DNA of 28,677 nt from JBBSEX01 sp038239345 (GTDB lineage: Bacteria > Acidobacteriota > Terriglobia > Bryobacterales > Bryobacteraceae), in assembly GCA_038239345.1 (NCBI GenBank), contig JBBSEX010000036.1:1-28677 (forward strand), given 5' to 3'. The notes under the pieces were generated by a model that was not told the origin of the DNA, made no database searches, and saw only the letters and a list, made by a program, of their open reading frames with translations. Each line of letters starts with the position of its first letter. Position 1 is the first letter of the stretch. Shown piece by piece: positions 7,131 to 15,156 of this stretch. The position numbers were made by a program, and so were the translations under genes.

Positions 7131-9281
7131 CTACGGCGTAATCGTCAACGGTACTGACGGACTGCAAGTCTGGCTGCCGGGATTGACAGCACTCGCTCCG
7201 CAGACCGAAACCGTGGTGGTCCCCGTAGGAATATCCGACGGCACCAGGAGATTCACTTGCTGGACCCCCGGCAATCCCGGAGCGGGGCCTCCGTAATAAG
7301 GTACTGCAATGAACCGGTCGCCGATCCGTCCGGTAATCCCACCCGTGGCGGGGAGGCCGGTAGCAAAAATCTGAATTACGCTGCCAACTTTGGCCGGAAC
7401 ACTTGAACTATTAACGGAATTGTCCTGATTTAAGATCGCTCCCGGGAAAATGCCCGGGAAATACGGCGCGAGGGCGATTGTAAACGCGGTACTGGGGACG
7501 CCATCCACCGTAACGATGACATTGGCCGCTGTCTTAGTGCCGAGTTCGATCGGCACCAGAAGATTGATCTGCGAGTCGCCCGAGTAGAGCTGTTTCCCTG
7601 GCAAGCCGTCAAATGTTACCAGTACCACTTTGCCGGAAAGCTTCGTTCCCCAAATGGTGGCCAGCGATCCTGGCACCACCGGTCCGGGCCCGATACCGGC
7701 TGCATTGGTGACCGCGGTGACGATTGGGCCAACTGGCGGGGGCGCCTCAGCCGGGGTAACGACAAACGTGACGGGAATAGTTCTTGCCCCAACCGCGGGA
7801 CCGGCATCGATTGTCAGGGTAGCTTGATAAGTGCCTGGGGCCAGGTTATTCGGCAGGAAGTCGACACGGGCCGTGCCGTTGTTAACACCAGAGGAAGGAT
7901 TAATTCGCAAATAGCCCGATCCACTGATATAAGCCACCGTGATATTCCAGCGCAAGACACCACCGGCTCCGTTTGTAATCGGAATATATCGAACCTGAAA
8001 ATTTCCGTTCGAAGGAGCCGTGGCCTGCAGAGGAGTTAAATCGGCGATTATTTTCGGGAAGTAGTTCGCGCTGCAGTCGCCAACAACATTACAGTCGGTG
8101 CCAGGCGTGGACACTATAAAACGGGGAATGGGCGCTGTGATCGATGGCGCAATGACATCCGAGACAGGCGCAAGATTTACCGCTTCGTCGGTCTGCGCGG
8201 CCGTGCCTCCTGGGGCGAGTCCAAGGAATGTCGGAAACTGCGCGCTTTCCTGCAGCGTAGGATTTGAATCCACCACTTCATAGACGACGTAAGCGCTCCC
8301 GCCGCTAAGCGAAAGTTCGCTTACCGAATCGAACGCAATCGCCGCCCCCGATGCCGGCGGGATAAAAATCGGGGTACCTCCGGCTCCGTTGCTATCGGCG
8401 CCTTGCACTCTCGACAAAAGTAGCTGGGTGCTACCGGGCTTGTACAAACCGCCCGATGGTGTCACGCCAAGATCACCACCGGCGGTAGGTTGCGAAGCGC
8501 TGGATCCGGCAACCACATCGGGTACAAACAGCCGTGCTCCGGCGGGGAACCCAGAGTAAGTGGCGATAATTCGAAGTCCTGAATCCGCCCGAAAGTTACT
8601 GAATGGAGATCCTTTCGGGGCGAACGCGCTGGCAAACCCTTCTGTCACACGGGTGGTCGTGAATACCGTACCGGCGGCCAGCAAGTTCGTAAAGGAAAAA
8701 GAATCGGGCAGCGGCGACCCCTGCGTGGAGCAGAAAATCTTACCCGAGAACATGTCCAGCAAGGTGACCTGCGGCACTCCCACGATGAAGTGATTATTGG
8801 TAATGGAAAGCAGGCTGCCGGCGTTGAAGGCAAGGTCGGCGAAAACCAACGCGCCAGGTTTCAATTGCGTAACGCTGGCGGCCCCGCGCACATTCAGAAT
8901 CCGCAGCGTAGCGGAACCGGTTGGAGACAGATTGAACATCACGCCATTAAAAACAAGGCCCGTGTTCTGGGTGGATGCGACAACGGGCAGCTGAACTTGG
9001 CCACTGCCAAGATCCAGGGCTAGGAGAACGTCCGGCACAGAATTATTGCTCAAAATTCGATTAGTAATAGGCACCGAGAGGAAAATGCTCAGGTTCCCGG
9101 AAATCGACGCTCCGGGCTGGCCGCCGTTACAGGTTAGAACAATGTCGCCGACACGTTCGGTGATGCCTTCGCCGCGAATTACCGGCGGGTTGGCAGTCGC
9201 CTGGCAGATCAGAATCGTATTGCTCTGGGCGAAGAGCGTGGAAGAAAGGAAGAAAAGGAAGGTAAGGAAAGACTTCGACAT
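7131..9281 (-). CDS. Secreted TIGR03437-family protein
   Basis: This 716-residue exported protein has a signal peptide ending near FAQS (about residue 20). The first part is beta-rich and has no domain I can name. A BACON-like segment lies around residues 430-510 (GSGYLRINPSSG, TYQATLTIDAG). The last 205 residues match the TIGR03437 pattern common in Solibacter-type Acidobacteria: VTNAAGIGPGPVVPGSLATI, VTFDGLPGKQLYSGDSQIN, FATGLPATGG and GVQQVNLLVPSDIPTGTTTV. That domain is repeated in dozens of exported proteins in such genomes, and its role is not established. AAGGGG lies eight bases before the ATG, a usable ribosome-binding site. Probable adhesive, carbohydrate-binding or surface role is inference only. 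Confidence 0.88.
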   Translation of the reverse strand: MSKSFLTFLFFLSSTLFAQSNTILICQATANPPVIRGEGITERVGDIVLTCNGGQPGASISGNLSIFLSVPITNRILSNNSVPDVLLALDLGSGQVQLPVVASTQNTGLVFNGVMFNLSPTGSATLRILNVRGAASVTQLKPGALVFADLAFNAGSLLSITNNHFIVGVPQVTLLDMFSGKIFCSTQGSPLPDSFSFTNLLAAGTVFTTTRVTEGFASAFAPKGSPFSNFRADSGLRIIATYSGFPAGARLFVPDVVAGSSASQPTAGGDLGVTPSGGLYKPGSTQLLLSRVQGADSNGAGGTPIFIPPASGAAIAFDSVSELSLSGGSAYVVYEVVDSNPTLQESAQFPTFLGLAPGGTAAQTDEAVNLAPVSDVIAPSITAPIPRFIVSTPGTDCNVVGDCSANYFPKIIADLTPLQATAPSNGNFQVRYIPITNGAGGVLRWNITVAYISGSGYLRINPSSGVNNGTARVDFLPNNLAPGTYQATLTIDAGPAVGARTIPVTFVVTPAEAPPPVGPIVTAVTNAAGIGPGPVVPGSLATIWGTKLSGKVVLVTFDGLPGKQLYSGDSQINLLVPIELGTKTAANVIVTVDGVPSTAFTIALAPYFPGIFPGAILNQDNSVNSSSVPAKVGSVIQIFATGLPATGGITGRIGDRFIAVPYYGGPAPGLPGVQQVNLLVPSDIPTGTTTVSVCGASAVNPGSQTCSPSVPLTITP

Positions 9282-9365
9282 GAATAGCGACCCCTTATGT
9301 CACCTAACAGGGTAGCGCACTTCCGGCGCCTGAGCACCCGCCCTTGGTGGTGGTGCGTGGCGGCC

Positions 9366-9743
9366 TTATGCGACGGCCGCTCGCGCGGAAGCTTCCTGCG
9401 CGAAAATGTAAAGTCCGAACATGGGCGTAGTCTCGCCGCGGCCCCAGCGATGAACTTTCCATTGCGCTCGCAAATGCCGCACTTCCGGATGTGCCGAAAG
9501 AGTAAGCAGCATGGAATACGTCCCGCAATAAAACTTTTGTGGAAAAACCAGGAGAGGAGCCGAACCCCAGGCCTCGCCGTCAGTACTGCCCCAAATCGAG
9601 AGGTTCAGACTTTCCTGCTCAATGATCCGGGTAATGCCAAGGGTGATTAGAATCGGGCTGCGGGGCGCGATATCGATATCCAGGACGGGCGAGGCGCCGT
9701 CTTGCTGAGTGACGCTCTCGGGAAGCAAAAAATTTGATAGCAT
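9366..9743 (-). CDS. Conserved-looking hypothetical protein, 125 residues
   Basis: I do not recognise a named family. The start at 9743 is chosen because AGGAGG sits five bases before this ATG, while an ATG nine codons upstream has no ribosome-binding site. The product begins MLSNFLLPESVTQQ and contains ISIWG-like and LLTLSAHPEVRHLRAQWKV beta-strand patterns. It has no signal peptide or membrane segment and ends in an alanine-rich tail. The mix of SIWGSTDG and HRWGRG suggests a beta-sandwich, but this is impression rather than evidence. It lies between the aminotransferase gene (43 bases upstream) and the TIGR03437 gene on the same strand. Confidence 0.7.
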   Translation of the reverse strand: MLSNFLLPESVTQQDGASPVLDIDIAPRSPILITLGITRIIEQESLNLSIWGSTDGEAWGSAPLLVFPQKFYCGTYSMLLTLSAHPEVRHLRAQWKVHRWGRGETTPMFGLYIFAQEASARAAVA

Positions 9744-9786
9744 ACGACCTCCTGACGCGGGAAGCACCATGTCTGATGCTTTCCAG

Positions 9787-10995
9787 TCACAACAGTTTCA
9801 GTCGATTTTCCGCCTCTTTTAGCGTCTCATATTTCTTACAAAAACAAAATCTAATTAATTGATACCCATCCTTGGCGTCGGCGAAAAAGCTAGATCCGGG
9901 AACGGCCGCCACTCCGGCTTTCGCAATCAAATGCCGGACAAAAGAGACATCGTCGGGAAAACCAAAGCTGGAAATATCGCACATGATGTAATAGGCGCCG
10001 CTGGGCTTGAAAGGCCGAAAACCGGTTCGTTCCAGAATGTCCATCATAGTGTCCCGCCGGGCCACGTACTTAGCCGCTAGGTCGTCATAATATTCTGCGG
10101 GCAAAGCTAAAGCGACGGCCCCCGCCTGTTGTAGCGGAGCGGCCGCGCCGACGGTCAAAAAATCGTGAACTTTGCGGATGGAATCGGTAAGGTCGGGGCT
10201 CGCCAGTACCCACCCCACGCGCCACCCGGTAACCGAATACGTCTTGCTCATGCTGTTGACTAAAATTGCCTGCTCCCGCATTCCGGGCAGGCTCATCACC
10301 GGAACATGTTGCGCGCCGTCATACAAGATGTGTTCGTAGATTTCGTCCGTAATGCAAATCACATCGAATTCCAGACAAAGGCTGGCGATAAACGTTAATT
10401 CTTCGCGGGTAAATACGCGGCCGGTTGGGTTGTTCGGCGAGTTTAGGATGATCGCCTTGGTGCGCGAGGAGAAAGCACGGCGAAGTTCGTCACGATCGAA
10501 CGACCAATCCGGTGGCCGCAGCGAAACCAGCTTTCGCAGCGCGCCGCAGAGCAGCGTATCGGGCCAATAGTTCTCGTAATAGGGCTCGAAAATAATCACT
10601 TCGTCGCCCGGATTCGTGACCGCCAGCAGCGACGCGATCATGCCTTCGGTTGCTCCGCAGCAAACCGTGATCTCGCGTTCTGGATCGATGTCCAGGCCGT
10701 ACCATTTCTGATATTTGGCGGCGATGGCGTCGCGAAACGATTTAGCGCCCCAGGTAATGGCGTATTGATTGATGTCGCTTGCGATCGCATCTTGCGCCGC
10801 CTGCTTAAGAACTTCTGGCGCACCAAAATCGGGGAAGCCCTGGGCCAGATTCACCGCCCCGTGGGCATGAGCTAAACGCGTCATCTCGCGGATTACGGAC
10901 TCGGTAAAGCGGCTGGTTTTCTCACTGCGAAACCGCGGCCGAACCGCACCCAGCCGCGCCGGACCAAGGGGAATTCTTTCCGCGGGAGTAGCCAT
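9787..10995 (-). CDS. PLP-dependent class I/II aminotransferase
   Basis: This 402-residue fold-type I aminotransferase transfers amino groups between an amino acid and a 2-oxo acid in the cytoplasm. Visible landmarks are the N-terminal VNLAQGFPDFGAP (48-60), NNPTG (188-192), the PLP-binding aspartate in ITDEIYEH (about D217) and the Schiff-base lysine K251 in NSMSKTYSVTGWR. The LAQGFPDF start resembles the kynurenine/methionine/aspartate transaminase group (YbdL-like), but the substrate is not certain. An in-frame start 43 codons upstream would add a cysteine-rich, non-homologous leader and cross the divergent promoter region, so ATG at 10995 is preferred. No strong ribosome-binding site is visible. 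Confidence 0.93.
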   Translation of the reverse strand: MATPAERIPLGPARLGAVRPRFRSEKTSRFTESVIREMTRLAHAHGAVNLAQGFPDFGAPEVLKQAAQDAIASDINQYAITWGAKSFRDAIAAKYQKWYGLDIDPEREITVCCGATEGMIASLLAVTNPGDEVIIFEPYYENYWPDTLLCGALRKLVSLRPPDWSFDRDELRRAFSSRTKAIILNSPNNPTGRVFTREELTFIASLCLEFDVICITDEIYEHILYDGAQHVPVMSLPGMREQAILVNSMSKTYSVTGWRVGWVLASPDLTDSIRKVHDFLTVGAAAPLQQAGAVALALPAEYYDDLAAKYVARRDTMMDILERTGFRPFKPSGAYYIMCDISSFGFPDDVSFVRHLIAKAGVAAVPGSSFFADAKDGYQLIRFCFCKKYETLKEAENRLKLL

Positions 10996-11045
10996 CGCTC
11001 GATGGTAGCAAGGCAGGAGTGCCAAATAGACCGCCGCCGGGGGGC

Positions 11046-11073
11046 TTGACAAGCGACACGTTCCGCATAGAAT
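11046..11073 (+). promoter_or_regulatory. Near-consensus sigma-70 promoter for the zinc-ribbon/yvcK/glmU genes
   Basis: TTGACA (11046-11051, a perfect -35) and TAGAAT (11068-11073, five of six for -10) are separated by 16 bases. The predicted transcription start, near 11080, lies only about ten bases before the ATG of the 49-residue gene, so the leader would be very short. It is the best-looking promoter I found in the window. It faces away from the aminotransferase gene. Confidence 0.75.
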
Positions 11074-11089
11074 ATGTTGTAAATATCTT

Positions 11090-11239
11090 ATGCAGATATG
11101 CGAGCATACCCGCACTGAAATCATGGCCCGGAGAGACGGCGTGGATTACGTCCGTTGCCTGGATTGCGATCAGGTTTTTGAGGCTGAAGATCTGGAAGCC
11201 GTGCCCGTCGCTCATGACGACGACGAAGATCAGGCGTAG
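11090..11239 (+). CDS. Small zinc-ribbon-like protein, 49 residues
   Basis: This short gene begins MQICEHTRTE, has a central YVRCLDCDQVF and ends in a very acidic tail AHDDDEDQA. C4-x-H6 and C23-x2-C26 form a plausible four-ligand zinc site, and the strands around CLDCDQVF fit a zinc ribbon. An internal ATG at codon 12 would lose the first ligand pair, which argues for the upstream start. No Shine-Dalgarno is visible, and the predicted transcript leader is about ten bases, so it may be read leaderless-like. It is followed by 74 bases and then yvcK in the same direction, suggesting cotranscription. Function unknown; a regulatory or ribosome/RNA polymerase-associated role is only a guess. Confidence 0.65.
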   Translation: MQICEHTRTEIMARRDGVDYVRCLDCDQVFEAEDLEAVPVAHDDDEDQA

Positions 11240-11313
11240 TTCAAACATTCAAAAACGCCCTCCTGAAACCCCGCCTGTGCGATCCTGAGTGAGAACTACC
11301 GAAGGAGTTTTGT

Positions 11314-12300
11314 CTGGTTCAGGGTTCCCTTTCCAACAGCATTCGCATCGTATCCATTGGCGGCGGAACTGGCCTCTCTTCCCTGCTCCACGGTTTGAAA
11401 CATTACGTTCCCGAAGTTGAGATCACAGCCATTGTGACCGTGACTGACGATGGCGGCAGCTCAGGGCGGTTGCGCCGTGATTTCGACGTGCTGCCACCCG
11501 GCGATATTCGCAACTGCATGGTAGCTTTATCGGAGGATGAAGCGCTATTGTCCCGCCTATTCCAATATCGATTCTCTGGTGGGCGCGGTTTGAAGGGCCA
11601 TAGCTTCGGTAATCTGTTCCTGACCGCGCTAACGCATCTGACGGGCGATTTCGCCCAGGCCATCAAGCTGTCGAGCGAGGTGCTGACAAGCCTTGGTCGC
11701 ATCTATCCGTCGACGGCGGCTAACGTATGGCTCGAGGCCACTCTGGAGAACGGAAAGAAGGTCACTGGCGAGAGCAAAATCAGCAAGAGTCGTTCGCGGA
11801 TAAAACGCGTATGTCTTCATCCGCCGCAATGCGCCCCACTGCCGGAGACACTGGAGGCGATCGCGAACGCCGATCTGATCACCCTCGGTCCGGGCTCGCT
11901 GTTCACAAGCGTTGTGCCGAATTTGTTAGTGGATGGAATCCCCGAAGCCATCGAGAAATCCCGCGCCGTGAAAGCCTACTTTGTAAACCTGATGTGGCAG
12001 CCGGGCGAGACCATCGAGTTCCATGCGTCCGATCATGTAAAAGCTCTATATGAACATGCCGGCCGCGAATTTCTGGATTACGCGGTGGTGAATACAAAAT
12101 TAATTGGCGACGATCTGCTGGAACGGTATCGCGCCACGCGCTCCATGCAGGTGTTGAACGACTCGGATACGTTACGCGCCATGGGCCTTAGTGTCCTAGG
12201 CGCGGAACTTCTGGAAGAATCGGATAGAGTCCGGCACGATCCGAAGGTGACCGCGGCCATCGCGGTGGATTTGGCAAGAAAAGGTAGGAAGATCAGATGA
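11314..12300 (+). CDS. yvcK: YvcK/CofD-family UDP-sugar-binding regulator, CTG start
   Basis: The product (328 residues from CTG) belongs to the YvcK/GlmR branch of the CofD-like family. Family members bind UDP-GlcNAc and link carbon supply to cell-wall synthesis. The nucleotide-binding loop IGGGTG is followed by VTDDGGSSGRLRRDF, PPGDIRN, GLKGHSFGNLFLTAL and GPGSLFTSVVPNLLV. All ATG, GTG and TTG codons in this frame lie downstream of the GGGTG loop, and a TGA at 11290 closes the frame upstream. CTG at 11314 lies six bases after GAAGGAG (11301-11307) and gives the normal family length. The gene ends in an ATGA overlap with glmU. Confidence 0.92.
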   Translation: MVQGSLSNSIRIVSIGGGTGLSSLLHGLKHYVPEVEITAIVTVTDDGGSSGRLRRDFDVLPPGDIRNCMVALSEDEALLSRLFQYRFSGGRGLKGHSFGNLFLTALTHLTGDFAQAIKLSSEVLTSLGRIYPSTAANVWLEATLENGKKVTGESKISKSRSRIKRVCLHPPQCAPLPETLEAIANADLITLGPGSLFTSVVPNLLVDGIPEAIEKSRAVKAYFVNLMWQPGETIEFHASDHVKALYEHAGREFLDYAVVNTKLIGDDLLERYRATRSMQVLNDSDTLRAMGLSVLGAELLEESDRVRHDPKVTAAIAVDLARKGRKIR

Positions 12301-13691
12301 ATCTCAGTGTAGTCATACTAGCGGCGGGCCTTGGCACGCGGATGAAATCCAAACGAGCGAAGGTACTCCATCGGGCCGGTGGTTTGACCTTGATTGAACA
12401 AGTGGTGGCCACCGCCAAACAGCTCCAGCCGGAAAGGATCGTGGCCGTAGTTGGCCATCAAGCCGAGCAGGTGGAAGCCGCGCTTGAGGGTTCCGGCGTG
12501 GAGTTCGCCCACCAAGCGGAACAGAAGGGTACCGCCGATGCGCTGCTTTCCAGCCGCGATCTGCTGGCCAATCAAGGCGGCTTGGTTCTGGTGCTGTACG
12601 GCGACGTTCCGCTGCTTTCAGCCGGCACCCTACAACACCTGATCGAGAGCCAGAAAAAAAACGGCCCGGCGGCCACTATCCTGACGACGGAACTGGAAGA
12701 CCCCACCGGTTACGGCCGGATCATCGCCGATGCCTTGGGCAACGTCCAGGCGATCGTTGAGCAGAAAGCAGGCACGCTGGACCAACTGGCGCTCTGCCGG
12801 GTTAATTCGGGCATCTATTGTTTTCAAAGCGAGCTGCTTTGGCAATATCTCGCCGAGATCAGCCCCCATCCTGCCTCAGGCGAGTATTACCTCACCGACG
12901 TCGTTGAGGTCCTCCACCGAGCGGGACATACAGTGCGGGCGCTCGATATGGAGGAGTGGAGTGAGTTGCTGGGGATCAACACACGGCTGGAGCTGGCCGC
13001 TTGCGACCGTGTTTTTCGCGACCGCAAAGTTCGCGAGATGATGCTTGCCGGAGTGACTATCGAAAAGCCCGAAACGGTGACGATTGACAACGGCGTAGAG
13101 ATTGGGGAAGACACGCTCATCGAGCCCTTTGCCCAGTTACTGGGTAAAACAAAGATCGGGAAAGATTGCCGCATCGGAGCGTCATCCATCATTCAGGATT
13201 CAGAGTTGGCCGATGGCGTGGACGTCGGACCATTTACAATGATCGCCGCATCTCGAGCCGACGCCGGAGCTCATCTAGGCCCTTATGCCCGGATTCGCAT
13301 GAATACCCACATCGAACGCGACGCCTTCGTCGGCAACTTTGTGGAATTGAAAAAGACTCGCCTGGGTGCGGGAGCAAAGGCCCAGCATCTGGCCTACCTG
13401 GGCGATGCCGACATTGGCGAAAAGGTGAACATCGGCGCAGGCACCATCACTTGCAACTACGACGGGCATGAAAAGCATGCCACTAAGATCGGAGCCGGAG
13501 CGTTTGTCGGGAGCAACTCTACTCTGGTGGCGCCGGTGGAGGTGGGTGAAGGTAGCTATATCGGCGCCGCTTCGATTATCACGAAGCATGTTCCAGCGGA
13601 TTCCCTGGCTGTCGGCCGTGCCCACCAGGTTGTGAAAGAGGGTTGGGCGGCGACACGCCGCGAACAGCGGAAAGCCTCGCCAAAGCCTTAG
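12297..13691 (+). CDS. glmU: Bifunctional GlmU: glucosamine-1-P acetyltransferase / GlcNAc-1-P uridyltransferase
   Basis: This 464-residue cytoplasmic enzyme makes UDP-GlcNAc, the precursor of peptidoglycan and lipopolysaccharide. The N-terminal uridyltransferase domain starts with LAAGLGTRMKSKRAKVLH (8-25) and contains YGDVPLL. The C-terminal left-handed beta-helix has hexapeptide repeats, the acetyltransferase catalytic histidine in KAQHLAYLGDA and the conserved NIGAGTITCNYDG. The length matches the usual 450-460 residues. The start ATG overlaps the yvcK stop as ATGA, so the enzyme and a probable sensor of its product are translated together. The stop overlaps the stop of the convergent methyltransferase gene. 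Confidence 0.98.
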   Translation: MNLSVVILAAGLGTRMKSKRAKVLHRAGGLTLIEQVVATAKQLQPERIVAVVGHQAEQVEAALEGSGVEFAHQAEQKGTADALLSSRDLLANQGGLVLVLYGDVPLLSAGTLQHLIESQKKNGPAATILTTELEDPTGYGRIIADALGNVQAIVEQKAGTLDQLALCRVNSGIYCFQSELLWQYLAEISPHPASGEYYLTDVVEVLHRAGHTVRALDMEEWSELLGINTRLELAACDRVFRDRKVREMMLAGVTIEKPETVTIDNGVEIGEDTLIEPFAQLLGKTKIGKDCRIGASSIIQDSELADGVDVGPFTMIAASRADAGAHLGPYARIRMNTHIERDAFVGNFVELKKTRLGAGAKAQHLAYLGDADIGEKVNIGAGTITCNYDGHEKHATKIGAGAFVGSNSTLVAPVEVGEGSYIGAASIITKHVPADSLAVGRAHQVVKEGWAATRREQRKASPKP

Positions 13692-15151
13692 CGCAGTTGC
13701 AGGAAGCCGCCGGAGATCAGACTTTTCAGGAACGTTTGGAAACCGCCGGCGGGCGTGTCGGCGGACAGAACTTCGTTCGCTTTGCACCACTCGAAGAGCT
13801 CTTCCGCTGTACGCGTGCCGTCGCATTGTTCCAGCAGCAGGGTCATCCCCGGTTGAATCTCGATCTCCATCTCAAACGGATATTGCGTGCGCAATCCATA
13901 GGATTCCGGTCGCAGCTCGCCCTCTTTCCAGCGATGGATGGTGTGTAGGGCGGCACTTGGCGAAACCAGTAGACGGCGGGACATCAGATCGACGCTCGCG
14001 GCGTTCGATTCCCAGGCCAGAGCCCATTCGATTTCCGCGCTGGTGGATCTCGGCCCCATCGGGCGGCGCATCGTGAATGGCGGCCGCGCATCCAGATGAC
14101 GTTGGATGACGATAGTGCAATACACGAAGTGGCGGACCTTCTCGCGAATGAAAAGCTCATTCCACTCCGCCATCTCCTGGCCCCCGCCGTGTTTGCGAAT
14201 GACGGCTTGCATGGCGATATCGCGGGTATCGAAAATCTTGCGCTGCAGCACGGTGACATCGAATTCTTCGTGTCCAGCGCCCAGCCATCCGCGCACCCGC
14301 TCCTCAAATGGTTGCCCTTCCAACTCCGCTCCCGCCGTCATCGCGTAGAGCCGTCCGCCAGGCCGCAGATGGCGCGGCAGCCCGGCGACAATGCGCTTGG
14401 TGACGCTCTCACCGAATTGCCCGCCATCGGAGAAGATGGGCGCTGGCTTCAGCGTCGGCATGTACGGCGGATGGGCGACGATCCGGTCGAAAGTTTGGGC
14501 TCCGGCGGGTTCGAAGAGATCGCCCGTGCCCATCTCAATGTTGGGGAAGCCGTTCAGATCGCGATTGAAGGCCACGAAGCGCATCGCCCGGGCGCCGATA
14601 TCGCAGGAAAAAACGTGCTTCGATCCTGCTTGCGCCGATAACAAGCCCACGATTCCCGTGCCCGCTCCCAGATCGAGAAAACGCTCGCAAGCTGTGTTCG
14701 GAATCGCCTCCAGAACCAGGCGCGTGTTGGTGGTTAGCGCTGGATAAACGAAATCGTCGAAGCCGGAAAAATGGGATTGATCGGGATTGGACCAACGGTC
14801 GGAGGCAATAAACAATCCTAATATCGGGTGCAGCGTTACCGTCGAGTGGACCTGATCGCCAGTGCCAGCTAGAAATCCAAGATCGTGGAAGACAGGCGGT
14901 AACCAACGCTCCACCACTGCCCGGTCAACCGCCGGACCGATAAGAAATAGCCGGATCAGCAGATCAAGAGCGTCCCCAATTGAGTGCTGGATGATGGCTT
15001 CACGGTCTAGCGTTAAGAATTGATCCAGACGCTGGATACCGGCCCGGGCGCATACTGATGAGTCGTCAAAAGCGGACTGCCGGAGAAAATGGCGCAACTC
15101 CGAAAACTGCTCGGCGGTACCGCTGTGTAAAGGAAAGGCTGGAGCGTCCAA
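13688..15151 (-). CDS. Long class I SAM-dependent methyltransferase (MTS-like)
   Basis: This 487-residue protein has three parts. The N-terminal helical region (1-130) looks like a winged-helix substrate-binding domain. The central Rossmann methyltransferase has the SAM loop FLDLGAGTG (158-166), acidic motif FSCDIGARAM and catalytic-type FDRIVAHPPY (221-230). The C-terminal region (about 340-487) has winged-helix character. The arrangement resembles HemK/RsmC-type N-methyltransferases of glutamine or guanine, but the first residue of the usual (N/D)PPY is histidine here. The target is unknown. The start is TTG five bases after the response-regulator stop, with no clear ribosome-binding site, so it is probably translationally coupled. 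Confidence 0.85.
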   Translation of the reverse strand: MDAPAFPLHSGTAEQFSELRHFLRQSAFDDSSVCARAGIQRLDQFLTLDREAIIQHSIGDALDLLIRLFLIGPAVDRAVVERWLPPVFHDLGFLAGTGDQVHSTVTLHPILGLFIASDRWSNPDQSHFSGFDDFVYPALTTNTRLVLEAIPNTACERFLDLGAGTGIVGLLSAQAGSKHVFSCDIGARAMRFVAFNRDLNGFPNIEMGTGDLFEPAGAQTFDRIVAHPPYMPTLKPAPIFSDGGQFGESVTKRIVAGLPRHLRPGGRLYAMTAGAELEGQPFEERVRGWLGAGHEEFDVTVLQRKIFDTRDIAMQAVIRKHGGGQEMAEWNELFIREKVRHFVYCTIVIQRHLDARPPFTMRRPMGPRSTSAEIEWALAWESNAASVDLMSRRLLVSPSAALHTIHRWKEGELRPESYGLRTQYPFEMEIEIQPGMTLLLEQCDGTRTAEELFEWCKANEVLSADTPAGGFQTFLKSLISGGFLQLR

Positions 15152-15156
15152 CCGCT

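Noticed and set aside
9241..9270. Purine-rich run inside the TIGR03437-type gene start
   Set aside because: It lies in the signal-peptide coding region (Lys/Phe/Leu codons on the minus strand), so it is explained by coding rather than structure.
9360..9380. 6-bp inverted repeat around the stop of the 125-residue gene
   Set aside because: Short GC-rich stem with a 9-nt loop and no U-tract; expected by chance in GC-rich DNA.
10996..11124. Longer N-terminus for the aminotransferase (start at 11124)
   Set aside because: The added 43 residues are cysteine-rich and unlike the family, and they cross the divergent promoter and small gene.
11395..12300. TTG at 11395 as the yvcK start
   Set aside because: It removes the conserved IGGGTG loop that lies upstream in frame, so the product would be non-functional.
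13275..13826. 183-codon minus-strand frame across the glmU 3' end
   Set aside because: It overlaps the glmU beta-helix region, and its product has arginine-rich shadow composition.
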